Both the position numbers and the translations under genes were made by a program. From Bacteroidales bacterium (GTDB lineage Bacteria; Bacteroidota; Bacteroidia; Bacteroidales; Tenuifilaceae): DNA of 64,000 bases. Shown one piece after another: positions 1 to 8,000 of this stretch. How positions within the stretch are numbered: position 1 is the stretch's first letter; each line of letters begins with the position of its first letter. The notes below the pieces were generated by a model. It saw only the letters and a program-made list of their open reading frames with translations, was not told the origin of the DNA and searched no databases. Where the stretch lies: contig RPRQ01000007.1 in NCBI GenBank assembly GCA_003818205.1, positions 1 through 64,000 of the forward strand. The letters run 5' to 3'.

Positions 1-2
1 GA

Positions 3-107
3 ATATCTCTACTGGATAAAAACCCAATAAATGAACTATTTACAAACATAGATTACAATGACGTCAAAGAACTTAACTATAACCAACTGTCACTCAATTT
101 AATCTAA
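3..107 (+). CDS. C-terminal fragment of an unidentified protein cut by the window edge
   Basis: The frame beginning at base 3 is open to a TAA at 105-107 and gives a 34-residue tail ending NYNQLSLNLI. No start lies inside the window, so this is at most the 3' end of an upstream gene. The next recognisable sequence is a wecB-like start 20 bp downstream, so the gene probably belonged to the same surface-polysaccharide locus. I cannot name the family from this tail, and it could be a chance open frame. Confidence 0.35.
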   Translation: MSLLDKNPINELFTNIDYNDVKELNYNQLSLNLI

Positions 108-127
108 GTGGACAGTCATGATAAATT

Positions 128-276
128 ATGAAAATCATATCCGTAGTCGGCGCCCGACCAAATTTCATGAAGATTGCTCCGTTCATTAAAGCAATAAAAC
201 ATTATAATGAGCTACCATCAACGAGCAACGAATAGCTCATATTCTTGTCCACACTGGTCAGCACTACGATTCTTAG
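128..276 (+). pseudogene. Truncated, frameshifted 5' remnant of a wecB-like UDP-GlcNAc 2-epimerase gene
   Basis: The ATG at 128 opens a frame reading MKIISVVGARPNFMKIAPF, identical in protein to the start of the intact wecB at 1586. It hits a TAG after codon 35. Homology resumes in another frame (HILVHTGQHYD, about 230-270) and stops for good at 276, so only about 50 codons survive. Over the first 80 bases the two copies differ at roughly one base in five, almost all silent. The relic is therefore not a recent copy of the downstream gene but a diverged allele or paralogue that was under selection before it broke. What is seen is the similarity, the frameshift and the truncation; the allele-replacement history is inference. 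Confidence 0.8.
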
Positions 277-325
277 TTACCGAATATTTAAAAACTGAAA
301 ATAAACATTGAAAGAAGTTTAATTA

Positions 326-351
326 TTTACAAAAATGCGCATATTTGTAAA
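326..351. promoter_or_regulatory. 26-bp near-palindrome upstream of the ATPase gene
   Basis: The half-sites TTTACAAA (326-333) and TTTGTAAA (344-351) are exact inverse complements around a TGCGCA core, ending 14 bp before the ATG at 366. This placement suits an operator or a 5' UTR hairpin. The 12-mer AAAATAAACATT occurs on both sides of it. No binding protein is known to me; the regulatory role is inferred from symmetry and position. Confidence 0.4.
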
Positions 352-365
352 ATAAACATTACACA

Positions 366-1550
366 ATGAATAAACGATACTTGTTTCATACCATAATTCC
401 TCAGTTACAGCATAAAAATGCAATTGTAATTACTGGAATGCGACAAGTAGGCAAAACAACTTTAATGCGACAGCTTACCGAAGCATGGGAAGGTAAATTT
501 GTATGGTACGATTTTGATAACCCCTTAGATCTTCTATTGTTTGAAAACATCGATTATAATGTAATTTATAAGGAGTTACAACGAGAGGCAGGAACAAAAT
601 CAGAGGAGAGGTTTTTAGTTTGCATCGATGAAATTCAAAATTTTCCAAAGATCACGAAAATAATTAAATATTTGATCGACCATTATGGGGTTAAGTTTAT
701 TGTAACAGGTTCTTCTAACTATTATTTACGTAATCTTTTTCCTGAGTCATTGAGTGGTCGAAAATTTTTATATACCCTTTATCCATTGAGCTTTAGAGAA
801 TACTTATATTTTCATGACCTTTTGCCTGAAAACGAACTTCAACCTAATCTCGACGATGCTTTTACAAACCACAGTCTCAGCACAGTTCACAAACGCAGCG
901 AGTTTTACGACCAATATATGGAGTTTGGAGGTTTTCCCGAGGTCGTACTTACCAAGGATTATGAAACTAAAAGGTTAATCCTAAGAAATATATTTGCCTC
1001 TTTTTTTGAAAAGGATATTAAGGTTTTCAGTGAGCTTAAAGATGTAAAGGAGCTTCGCGATTTGATCCTCTTACTTGGCTCTCGAAATGGAAATATATTG
1101 GATGTAACTCGTCTTTCATCGGAATTGGGAATTAACCGTGTAAAGGCGTATAGTTATCTTGAATTCCTTGAAGGAATATTTTTTCTTCGACTTATTCCAA
1201 AATTCACTCACAGCATTGATCGTAGTGTTGCTGGAGGGAAAAAAGTCTATTTTTCGGATACTGGAATATTGAATTTGATTACTAAAACCAGCCTAGGTCA
1301 ACTACTGGAAACTACTATAGCCAACCAATTGCAGCCTTATGGTGCGATTACATACTATAATAAAAGGAATACGGCTGAGATAGATTTTATTCTTAATGAA
1401 GAAATTGCTCTTGAAGTAAAACAAAAAGCCGTTGAACCCGATATGCGTAAACTTGAAAAACTTGCGGCTAATCTTAACCTTAAAAAACATTACATAGTAA
1501 GCAATACCCCAGTTTCAATGGACAATGTTGTCTATCCATGGTTTTTTTAA
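366..1550 (+). CDS. AAA-family ATPase with C-terminal DUF4143 nuclease-fold domain
   Basis: A 394-residue protein of the AAA_14/DUF4143 type, abundant in Bacteroidota and archaea and of unsettled function. The N-terminal ATPase has a Walker A motif GMRQVGKTT at about 24-32 and a Walker B motif FLVCIDEI at 83-90, followed by a sensor-like VTGSSN. The C-terminal domain carries D340, E350 and K352 in AEIDFIL...ALEVK, the acidic/lysine pattern of the PD-(D/E)XK fold. Length is normal for the family, and the ATG follows a palindromic leader. The gene sits exactly between a dead wecB start and the intact wecB, so it looks like an accessory insertion in a polysaccharide locus. Whether it is mobile, a toxin-like system or a housekeeping ATPase cannot be told from the sequence. 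Confidence 0.88.
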   Translation: MNKRYLFHTIIPQLQHKNAIVITGMRQVGKTTLMRQLTEAWEGKFVWYDFDNPLDLLLFENIDYNVIYKELQREAGTKSEERFLVCIDEIQNFPKITKIIKYLIDHYGVKFIVTGSSNYYLRNLFPESLSGRKFLYTLYPLSFREYLYFHDLLPENELQPNLDDAFTNHSLSTVHKRSEFYDQYMEFGGFPEVVLTKDYETKRLILRNIFASFFEKDIKVFSELKDVKELRDLILLLGSRNGNILDVTRLSSELGINRVKAYSYLEFLEGIFFLRLIPKFTHSIDRSVAGGKKVYFSDTGILNLITKTSLGQLLETTIANQLQPYGAITYYNKRNTAEIDFILNEEIALEVKQKAVEPDMRKLEKLAANLNLKKHYIVSNTPVSMDNVVYPWFF

Positions 1551-1585
1551 GGTATTGAATAGATGTTATTAAAACGAATATATAA

Positions 1586-2746
1586 ATGAAAATCATCTCA
1601 GTTGTTGGTGCTCGACCAAATTTTATGAAAATTGCCCCCTTTATTAAGGCAATTAATAAATATAACGCAAAACTCACCACTCATCACTCACCACTCATCA
1701 CTCATCTACTCGTTCACACCGGTCAGCACTACGACGATCAGATGTCAAATGCCTTTTTTCAGCAACTGGGGATTCCTCAGGCCGATATTAACCTTGGTAT
1801 TGGCTCGGGAACACATGCTGAGCAGGTTGGAAGAACGATGATTGAGTTTGAAAAGGTTATACAATCCGAAAAGCCCGATTGGGTGGTAGTAGTAGGAGAT
1901 GTTAATGCTACTTTGGCATGTTCGGTTACCGCTAAGAAGGAGTTGATTAAATGTTGCCATATCGAGGCAGGATTGCGTTCTGGCGATATGTCCATGCCTG
2001 AGGAGATTAACAGACTTGTTACGGATAGGCTTTCCGATTTGCTGCTCACCCCCGACAGATTATCCATCGAGAATTTATTGAAGGAAGGTGTACAAGAAAG
2101 CAGAATAAGGTTTGTTGGGAATATAATGATCGATACCCTTGAGCAGCAAGTAGAAATCTCCCGAAAGTTAACTTTAGCCAATGTTTTAAAGGACAATATT
2201 CTTGATAAGGGGTTATCCATTCCTAATGTTGAGGAGGAAAAGTTTGGGGTATTAACATTGCACCGCCCTTCTAACGTCGATAATAAGGGGATACTTACCA
2301 ATCTAATAGATTTTGTTTGTACAAAATGCAATCATGGTTTAGTTGTTATATGGCCAATTCATCCACGTACCTATAAGCGGCTGGGTGAATTCAATTTGCT
2401 TGATTCAATTAATGCAACACCAAATCTTGTATTGACACAGCCCCTTGGTTATCTCGAAATGCTCCGATTAAATATGGGGGCTAAGATTATGCTTACCGAT
2501 AGCGGCGGACTTCAGGAGGAATGTACCGTATTAGGAACTCCCTGCCTAACCATGCGGTGGAATACCGAAAGACCGATAACCCTAACCGAACATGGAGGTG
2601 CGAGTGTTCTCGTGGGGAATAATATCGAACGAATTACAAAGGAGTTTGAAATTGCATTAGCAAAAAAACGAACACCCCACAGACCCGAACTCTGGGATGG
2701 ACATGCGGCGGAGAGATGCTTAAAGGCGATAGTTGAGTACAGGTAA
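1586..2746 (+). CDS. wecB: UDP-N-acetylglucosamine 2-epimerase (non-hydrolysing)
   Basis: Interconverts UDP-GlcNAc and UDP-ManNAc in the cytoplasm, supplying ManNAc-type sugars for surface polysaccharide. Family motifs appear in order: GARPNFMK (8-15), HTGQHYDD (44-51), GDVNAT (104-109), HIEAGLRS (125-132), PEEINRLVTDRLSD (138-151), HRPSNVD (226-232), and DSGGLQEEC followed by GTP and ERPITLTEHGG in the UDP-binding half. The 386-residue length is close to the family norm, but residues 27-40 are an extra low-complexity stretch encoded by a 14-bp direct repeat. The wzi-like gene downstream supports an envelope polysaccharide role. A broken second copy lies at 128-276. The ATG is supported by the conserved N-terminal beta strand and by the identical start in the relic. 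Confidence 0.95.
   Translation: MKIISVVGARPNFMKIAPFIKAINKYNAKLTTHHSPLITHLLVHTGQHYDDQMSNAFFQQLGIPQADINLGIGSGTHAEQVGRTMIEFEKVIQSEKPDWVVVVGDVNATLACSVTAKKELIKCCHIEAGLRSGDMSMPEEINRLVTDRLSDLLLTPDRLSIENLLKEGVQESRIRFVGNIMIDTLEQQVEISRKLTLANVLKDNILDKGLSIPNVEEEKFGVLTLHRPSNVDNKGILTNLIDFVCTKCNHGLVVIWPIHPRTYKRLGEFNLLDSINATPNLVLTQPLGYLEMLRLNMGAKIMLTDSGGLQEECTVLGTPCLTMRWNTERPITLTEHGGASVLVGNNIERITKEFEIALAKKRTPHRPELWDGHAAERCLKAIVEYR
1672..1711 (+). repeat. 14-bp tandem repeat inside wecB
   Basis: The unit ACTCACCACTCATC occurs at 1672-1685 and 1686-1699, followed by a partial third unit. It encodes TTHHSPLITH in the loop after the first helix, where other WecB proteins go directly to the HTGQHYD motif. The total insert keeps the reading frame. 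The relic at 128-276 also has a non-homologous low-complexity stretch at this point. Confidence 0.75.
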
Positions 2747-2760
2747 ATTTAATACAACCC

Positions 2761-3126
2761 ATGAAATATTCCGAGATTAAGGCACGAGCATCTGAGTTAA
2801 GGAAAAACCAAACACCATCTGAAAAGTTGTTATGGCAGAATCTCAGGAAACATAAATTAATCGGAAAGAAATTTTTAAGACAGCATCCAATAGTTTATGA
2901 AAGCAGAGGGAATGAACATTTTTTCTTTGTCCCTGATTTTTATTGTGCCCAAGTTAAACTTGCTGTTGAACTAGATGGAAAGATTCATGAAAAAACTATT
3001 GAACGAGATACTCATAGGGACTCTATATTGAATAGTATGGGTATTAGAATAGTCAGAATAAACAACGAAGAATTAATGGATATGGATTCTGTATTAAAAA
3101 GAATTGAATTAGCATTAAAACAATAG
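2761..3126 (+). CDS. DUF559 (Vsr-like endonuclease fold) protein
   Basis: A 121-residue protein matching the DUF559 family. It opens with ELRKNQTPSEKLLWQNLR, typical of the family, followed by GKKFLRQHPI, the VPDFYC strand, VELDG and a final RIVRINNEEL. The D of VPDFY and the E and D of VELDG correspond to the metal-binding positions of the Vsr/PD-(D/E)XK fold. It is full length and starts 14 bp after wecB. The biological role of DUF559 proteins is unproven, and no partner methylase is present. The gene is followed at once by a long hairpin of a dispersed type, an arrangement that suggests gene and hairpin may move together (inference). Confidence 0.85.
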   Translation: MKYSEIKARASELRKNQTPSEKLLWQNLRKHKLIGKKFLRQHPIVYESRGNEHFFFVPDFYCAQVKLAVELDGKIHEKTIERDTHRDSILNSMGIRIVRINNEELMDMDSVLKRIELALKQ

Positions 3127-3127
3127 A

Positions 3128-3190
3128 TTTACCCACCCCGACCTTCGGTCACCCCTCCCTATAAATAGGGAGGGGATGGGGGTGGGTAAA
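3128..3190. terminator. Nested hairpin repeat after the DUF559 gene
   Basis: Two nested stems are visible. The inner one is CCCCTCCCT (3152-3160) with AGGGAGGGG (3167-3175). The outer one is TTTACCCACCCC (3128-3139) with GGGGTGGGTAAA (3179-3190), which runs into an A-rich tract. It could end transcription from either side. The GC-rich composition in AT-rich surroundings is typical of dispersed palindromes in Bacteroidota. Confidence 0.6.
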
Positions 3191-3218
3191 AAAACACAAA
3201 TCTAAAACAAAACGCATA

Positions 3219-4907
3219 TTGAAAATACAACTTAAAATATATGCAGTTATTCTAGCCATTCTTCTATGTGGAAAAACTAGTAGTCAAGACATTCCTGTTT
3301 CCTTCCGTAACGAGGCAATTTACGACTTTTTGGATGAGCTGGCTAACGAAAAGATTATTGCTATTACCTCTGCCGTTAAGCCTTTCACTAATAACTTTAT
3401 ACTAAAATGTTTAAATGATGCTGATAAAAGCCGGACGCTGCTATCGATTCGTCAGGTTAAGGAGCTGGATTTTTACCTTTTACAGTATCGCTTTTTAGAA
3501 GGGAAAGGTAAAAATAGCTATACCGATAACAAAAAGGGAAACATTATCAATGTCGAGCCGCGATTTAATGTAGGTTATAAACCACTGGGCTTACACTATA
3601 AGGATTCGTTATTTTCCTTTTCGCTTCGACCCATTTGGGGGATTCGTGAGTATATTTCAGGTGGGAGTAAGATAATGCATACCTGGGGAGGGGCAGAGGC
3701 GTGGGGAAGTATTGGAAAAATATCTATCTATGCCAGTTTGCGCGACAACTACCAAACTGAAATACTCGCAAAACCACAGTATTTTACACAAAACGAAGGT
3801 GGTAACTATAAGGTAAACGTTCAAGGGCGGAAGGGTGGCGATTTTTCGGAGATGCGGGGCGGAGTGATATACGGATGGGGGTGGGGTTCGTTTGGATTAG
3901 TAAAAGATCAGATTCAATGGGGTACCAATTATCATGGGGCATCGGTCTTTTCAGGACGAACTCCATCATTTGCAATGATAAAACTTCAACTTAAACCCGT
4001 AAAATGGTTTGAACTAAATTATATTCATGGCTGGTTGGTATCGGAAGTAATTGATAGTAGTCGTTCCTACACATCCTCAACAGGCGATTTCAGAACAGTT
4101 TATTGCGATAAATATATTGCTGCTAACATGCTAACATTCCGACCCATTAAAGACATTGCTTTTTCGGTTGGTAATTCCATTGTATATGCTGATTCAAAAA
4201 TACAACCTGCCTACCTTATTCCAATCATGTTCTTTAAGTCCATCGACCATACGCTGAGCCATGGAATTGACAACCAGAACTCGCAGATGTTTCTTGATTT
4301 GAGCATCAGAAGCATTAAGCATCTTCATCTTTACACCACTATATTTTTTGATGAATTCTCGGTTACCCGGATTGGCGATTCGAAACGGCATAATTTTATC
4401 TCGCAGAAATACGGTTCCCGATTATCCAATTGGCCTATCAGAAATACATCATTTACCTTTGAATACACCAAAACAAACCCTGTTGTCTATAAGCATCGGG
4501 TACCAACCACAACGTTCGAGACAAATAAATTCAACCTTGGGCATTATTTAAGGGATAACTCCGACGAGATTTATGGTGCCGTTGATGTTAGGCCATTTAG
4601 GGGGTTTCTTTTAAGGGGCGATATTACCTATGCCCGTCATGGGAATGAGTATGATTATACAACGGGAAGCAATGCCGATGAGCTGCCATTTATAAAAGAT
4701 GTTACATGGCAGAACATTACCCTTTCATTTACCTGTCGCTGGGAGTTCATTCACGATTCGTGGCTATATCTGAATCTTGCCCAAAGCAGCATTAAAGGGT
4801 TTGATGTTGATGGGCACACCGCTCAATATTACCTTGATTTATATACACCAAAATCATTTCAAGGCGATAATTTAATCGTTATTGCAGGGTTGAATTTTGG
4901 GTTTTAG
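3219..4907 (+). CDS. Capsule assembly Wzi-family outer-membrane protein
   Basis: A 562-residue protein with a signal peptide (MKIQLKIYAVILAILLCGKT, then SSQ) and a long beta-barrel region, resembling the Bacteroidota capsule-assembly Wzi family (Caps_assemb_Wzi). Family-like features are the periplasmic N-terminal segment with FLDELANEKIIAIT, the repeated amphipathic strands, and the aromatic loops GWGWGSFGLVKDQIQWG and YNYIHG-like strands. The start is a TTG at 3219, chosen because it is the only in-frame start that gives an intact signal peptide; the nearby ATG at 3241 is out of frame. It closes the polysaccharide locus after wecB. Wzi proteins anchor or organise capsule at the cell surface; that role here follows from family and context. 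Confidence 0.78.
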   Translation: MKIQLKIYAVILAILLCGKTSSQDIPVSFRNEAIYDFLDELANEKIIAITSAVKPFTNNFILKCLNDADKSRTLLSIRQVKELDFYLLQYRFLEGKGKNSYTDNKKGNIINVEPRFNVGYKPLGLHYKDSLFSFSLRPIWGIREYISGGSKIMHTWGGAEAWGSIGKISIYASLRDNYQTEILAKPQYFTQNEGGNYKVNVQGRKGGDFSEMRGGVIYGWGWGSFGLVKDQIQWGTNYHGASVFSGRTPSFAMIKLQLKPVKWFELNYIHGWLVSEVIDSSRSYTSSTGDFRTVYCDKYIAANMLTFRPIKDIAFSVGNSIVYADSKIQPAYLIPIMFFKSIDHTLSHGIDNQNSQMFLDLSIRSIKHLHLYTTIFFDEFSVTRIGDSKRHNFISQKYGSRLSNWPIRNTSFTFEYTKTNPVVYKHRVPTTTFETNKFNLGHYLRDNSDEIYGAVDVRPFRGFLLRGDITYARHGNEYDYTTGSNADELPFIKDVTWQNITLSFTCRWEFIHDSWLYLNLAQSSIKGFDVDGHTAQYYLDLYTPKSFQGDNLIVIAGLNFGF

Positions 4908-5016
4908 TTGTCGAGGGATAAATGATAAAGAGGAATAGATTGAATATCAATAATACAAAAACTTGAATTACTGGTTGATATTTTAGCTGTTCGATAATTC
5001 CGAATCAGATTGTAAG

Positions 5017-5050
5017 AAAGCCCTAGCATTTTTTTGCTAGGGCTTTTTCA
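5017..5050. terminator. Bidirectional terminator between convergent genes
   Basis: The stem AAAGCCCTAGC (5017-5027) pairs with GCTAGGGCTTT (5036-5046) around a T-rich loop, flanked by A on the left and T on the right. It can therefore terminate both the wzi-like gene and the giant minus-strand gene, whose stop codon lies at 5053-5055. Confidence 0.85.
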
Positions 5051-5052
5051 AT

Positions 5053-8000
5053 TTATAAACTCTTACTATTCGGTATATGGTATTGAGGCCCAGTCTCAGG
5101 TCTCTTATACACATCAACCGCTGCTGAACCGGATATTGATGTGGCTGAGCATCCGTTATCATCCGAGGCATCAGTAAGGGCATAGGTGTAGGATGTTGGC
5201 AGCAATGGGCTTACCCATACTGAGTGAACGAGTGGTACATCATAGGTATATGTAACCCCCGAGGCAACCGCTATCCCCGTTTCGCTCCAGCTATTCCCGC
5301 GGCCGTCCTCCATGGTGAAGGCAAAAGGAGGAGCCCCAGTAAATACAATTTCAATTTGAACCTGATCTCCTTCACACGAGTAACCGCTTGTTACCAATCC
5401 TGTAATAGTTGCAGTGGGTAATGGGTTAACAGTAACGGTGGGCAGCGGAGGTGTCGGAACTTCAAGCTGACACCCTAAGTTATAGGCCAAAACGTTAAAG
5501 GTATAGAGGCCCGCTGGGGTTAATGCTCCGGTTGGCAAGCTTATATCTCCACCAGTACCAGCTACGGCTGTGCCTAGGTTAACATCTCCATTATCGTCCC
5601 GAAGCTGATACGAAATACCCGATTCGGAGTTTATTACAGAAATACTGGTTGATTCACCAGCGCAAATAGGAGAAGTCCCAACTGAAACAGCCTTATTGGA
5701 TGGTGCTGGGTAAACCTCGTAGGTGTTAATGTCTGTACCTATTACAGATGGTTGAGCAGCAATTCGCTCCTCAACGGTAATTGAGCTGCTTCCTGTTAAA
5801 TCCCATGTTACCGAAATGCTGTTATTTCCTGCTGAAAAAACATTATAGCCAGGAGTGGTACACGTACCATTGGTTACAGTCCATTTATATTCATTACCAA
5901 CAATATTAGGCGTTGAATAGGTAATAATACTGTTTTGACAAACGTTTGCTGTTGTTGGACTGATATCCGGAACGGGAACTAGGCTAACCTCAATGGCCTG
6001 TACATCGCTTGCTGTACATAGCGATGAAGAGGTTTCAATAACCTGAAGTTGGAACGTTCCAGTTCCAGTATTGAATGTAATGTCGGTTGGGTTGCTAGTT
6101 GCAGTATTGAAAGAACCTCCCGATGCTCCTACCCACGACCAGGCATAGGTGCTACCTGCATTTGCTGTTGTAGAGTAGGCTCTTGTTTCTCCCGAACCAA
6201 CGGCAAATGTCCCCGTAATATTAGGAGTAAAGGTTGGTTTGATGGTAATAGTAACAGGACTTGGGTTACAAATCCCTGCAGACGAAGCATCGTTGACGGA
6301 TACCAATGATAATGTATAAGGAGAGTTTGTTGATCCACCAATATCAGCTCCAGTAAGCTGTATCGTATAGGGTGATGTAAGAATACCTGTTTGTGAAAAG
6401 TTGGTAGTAACACCTCCTGTAGTCCGATAGTTCAAAGTCCAAGGTGCTGTTCCTGTTAAATTAACAGGTATTGATACTATTTCGCCATTATTACATACCG
6501 ATTTATCTGTTAAATCGGATATTGTAGCGCTAACACCAATAATACCTAGTGTGAAGATGTAATCGTTTTGAGTTACATTTGCCGATGTTGATACCGTTCC
6601 TGCTACGGCGTTACCGCTAACAATATTACCCCGTTCCGACCATTTTGTTACAGCACCGCCTTCGTATTCAACCACTCTTAACCTTGAGCGAAGTAGCGCA
6701 TCGCTGGTGTAAGCAGGGTAAGAGGTTGCATCCCACCTAAGCCGTATTCTTGCTGTAGAAGCGGGTAAAGGCCGATTAATCACCCAGTACTCATTATTGC
6801 TAACAGATGTTATTGGTGAGTTTAGGTTTGCAACCGCTGTTGGGTAGGTTGGATGGGGGTTGTCATATACATAGGAACTTGTCCAATAGCCAGTACCACC
6901 GGTTGTTCCCGAAATGTATAGCCTTGCATACCTGCCTCCGGCTCCAACAGGGAAATAGAAATATGAACCGTTGGTGATGTTTTTCCTTAGGTAACCATCA
7001 ATAAATGAGGTTGCACTTCCACCTACAATTGCCGAAACGGAAGTATTGGTTATGGTTACAAGTTTATCGGAGAATGACTTGATGTTCCCTAGCGTTAGGT
7101 ATAGATATTTCGAAACCTGTACACCAGTTCCTGCTGAACTTGTCGTTAAATCAACCCCTGCAGCATTATTTATTTTTAGCGTATAAAATTTTTCAGTTCT
7201 TCCAAGTGTAATAAGTTGAGGTGTTGTACCTTCAAAGCTAACAGTTCCTGTTCCGGGAACAAAACCATCGGCAATGGTATTCTCATCGGTCCAATTACCT
7301 AAAAGGTAAAGGGTTTTATTGTATAGCGAGTTGCTAAGAACCGTACCCGAGCGAATAGTCATATTGCTAAGGATTTTCATGTTCTCGGCGCTCATATACT
7401 TAATACCTGTTCCCGAAAATATTACATTCTGGTAGGGTTTATAAACATTACCCGGTTTAAGGGGAAGGGTTGCATTTGATGTTCCTTTAAACTCCAGGAA
7501 TGTTCCCGGAGTATCAAAGAATGAGTCAAATTCACCACCAGGAAAAACAAAAATACCGCCAGCAGTAGATGTAATATCAATTTTTCCTGTTCCAAAAACG
7601 TGCCCTAGGCTATGGAATGTAGTATTGCTACAGTCGAGATTTCCTATAACATTTATTGAGTAAGAGTAGGCCGAGTTGACATTTAGGATTATGGTGTGTG
7701 GGGCAAGAATGGTTACTGGATTCCCATTGGGAGCGTTTGTTGCATGATCTGCGGTACAGTTAGCATCGGCACAATCAGATCCATCGGGGCTGGTTGTCCA
7801 CGATTGAGGATCGTTCCAATTATTATTTGGTCGATTAGTTCTACTATATAAAGGAATAATTGTGCCAAAGTTGGAGGGTTCTCCTGCAGTGTATTCACCT
7901 GTAATATAGTTAACACCGGTAAGCGTTATAGTCCTTGCCACTGTATTGACCACAGAACCTAGGTTAGTCCAGGTGTTACTCCCTAAATTGTATCGTCCGC

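Noticed and set aside
1672-1711. Possible CRISPR-like repeats
   Set aside because: The units are 14 bp, directly adjacent, without spacers, and lie in a coding region.
1777-2331. 184-codon minus-strand frame in wecB
   Set aside because: Antisense to a fully conserved wecB; Ser-rich shadow composition.
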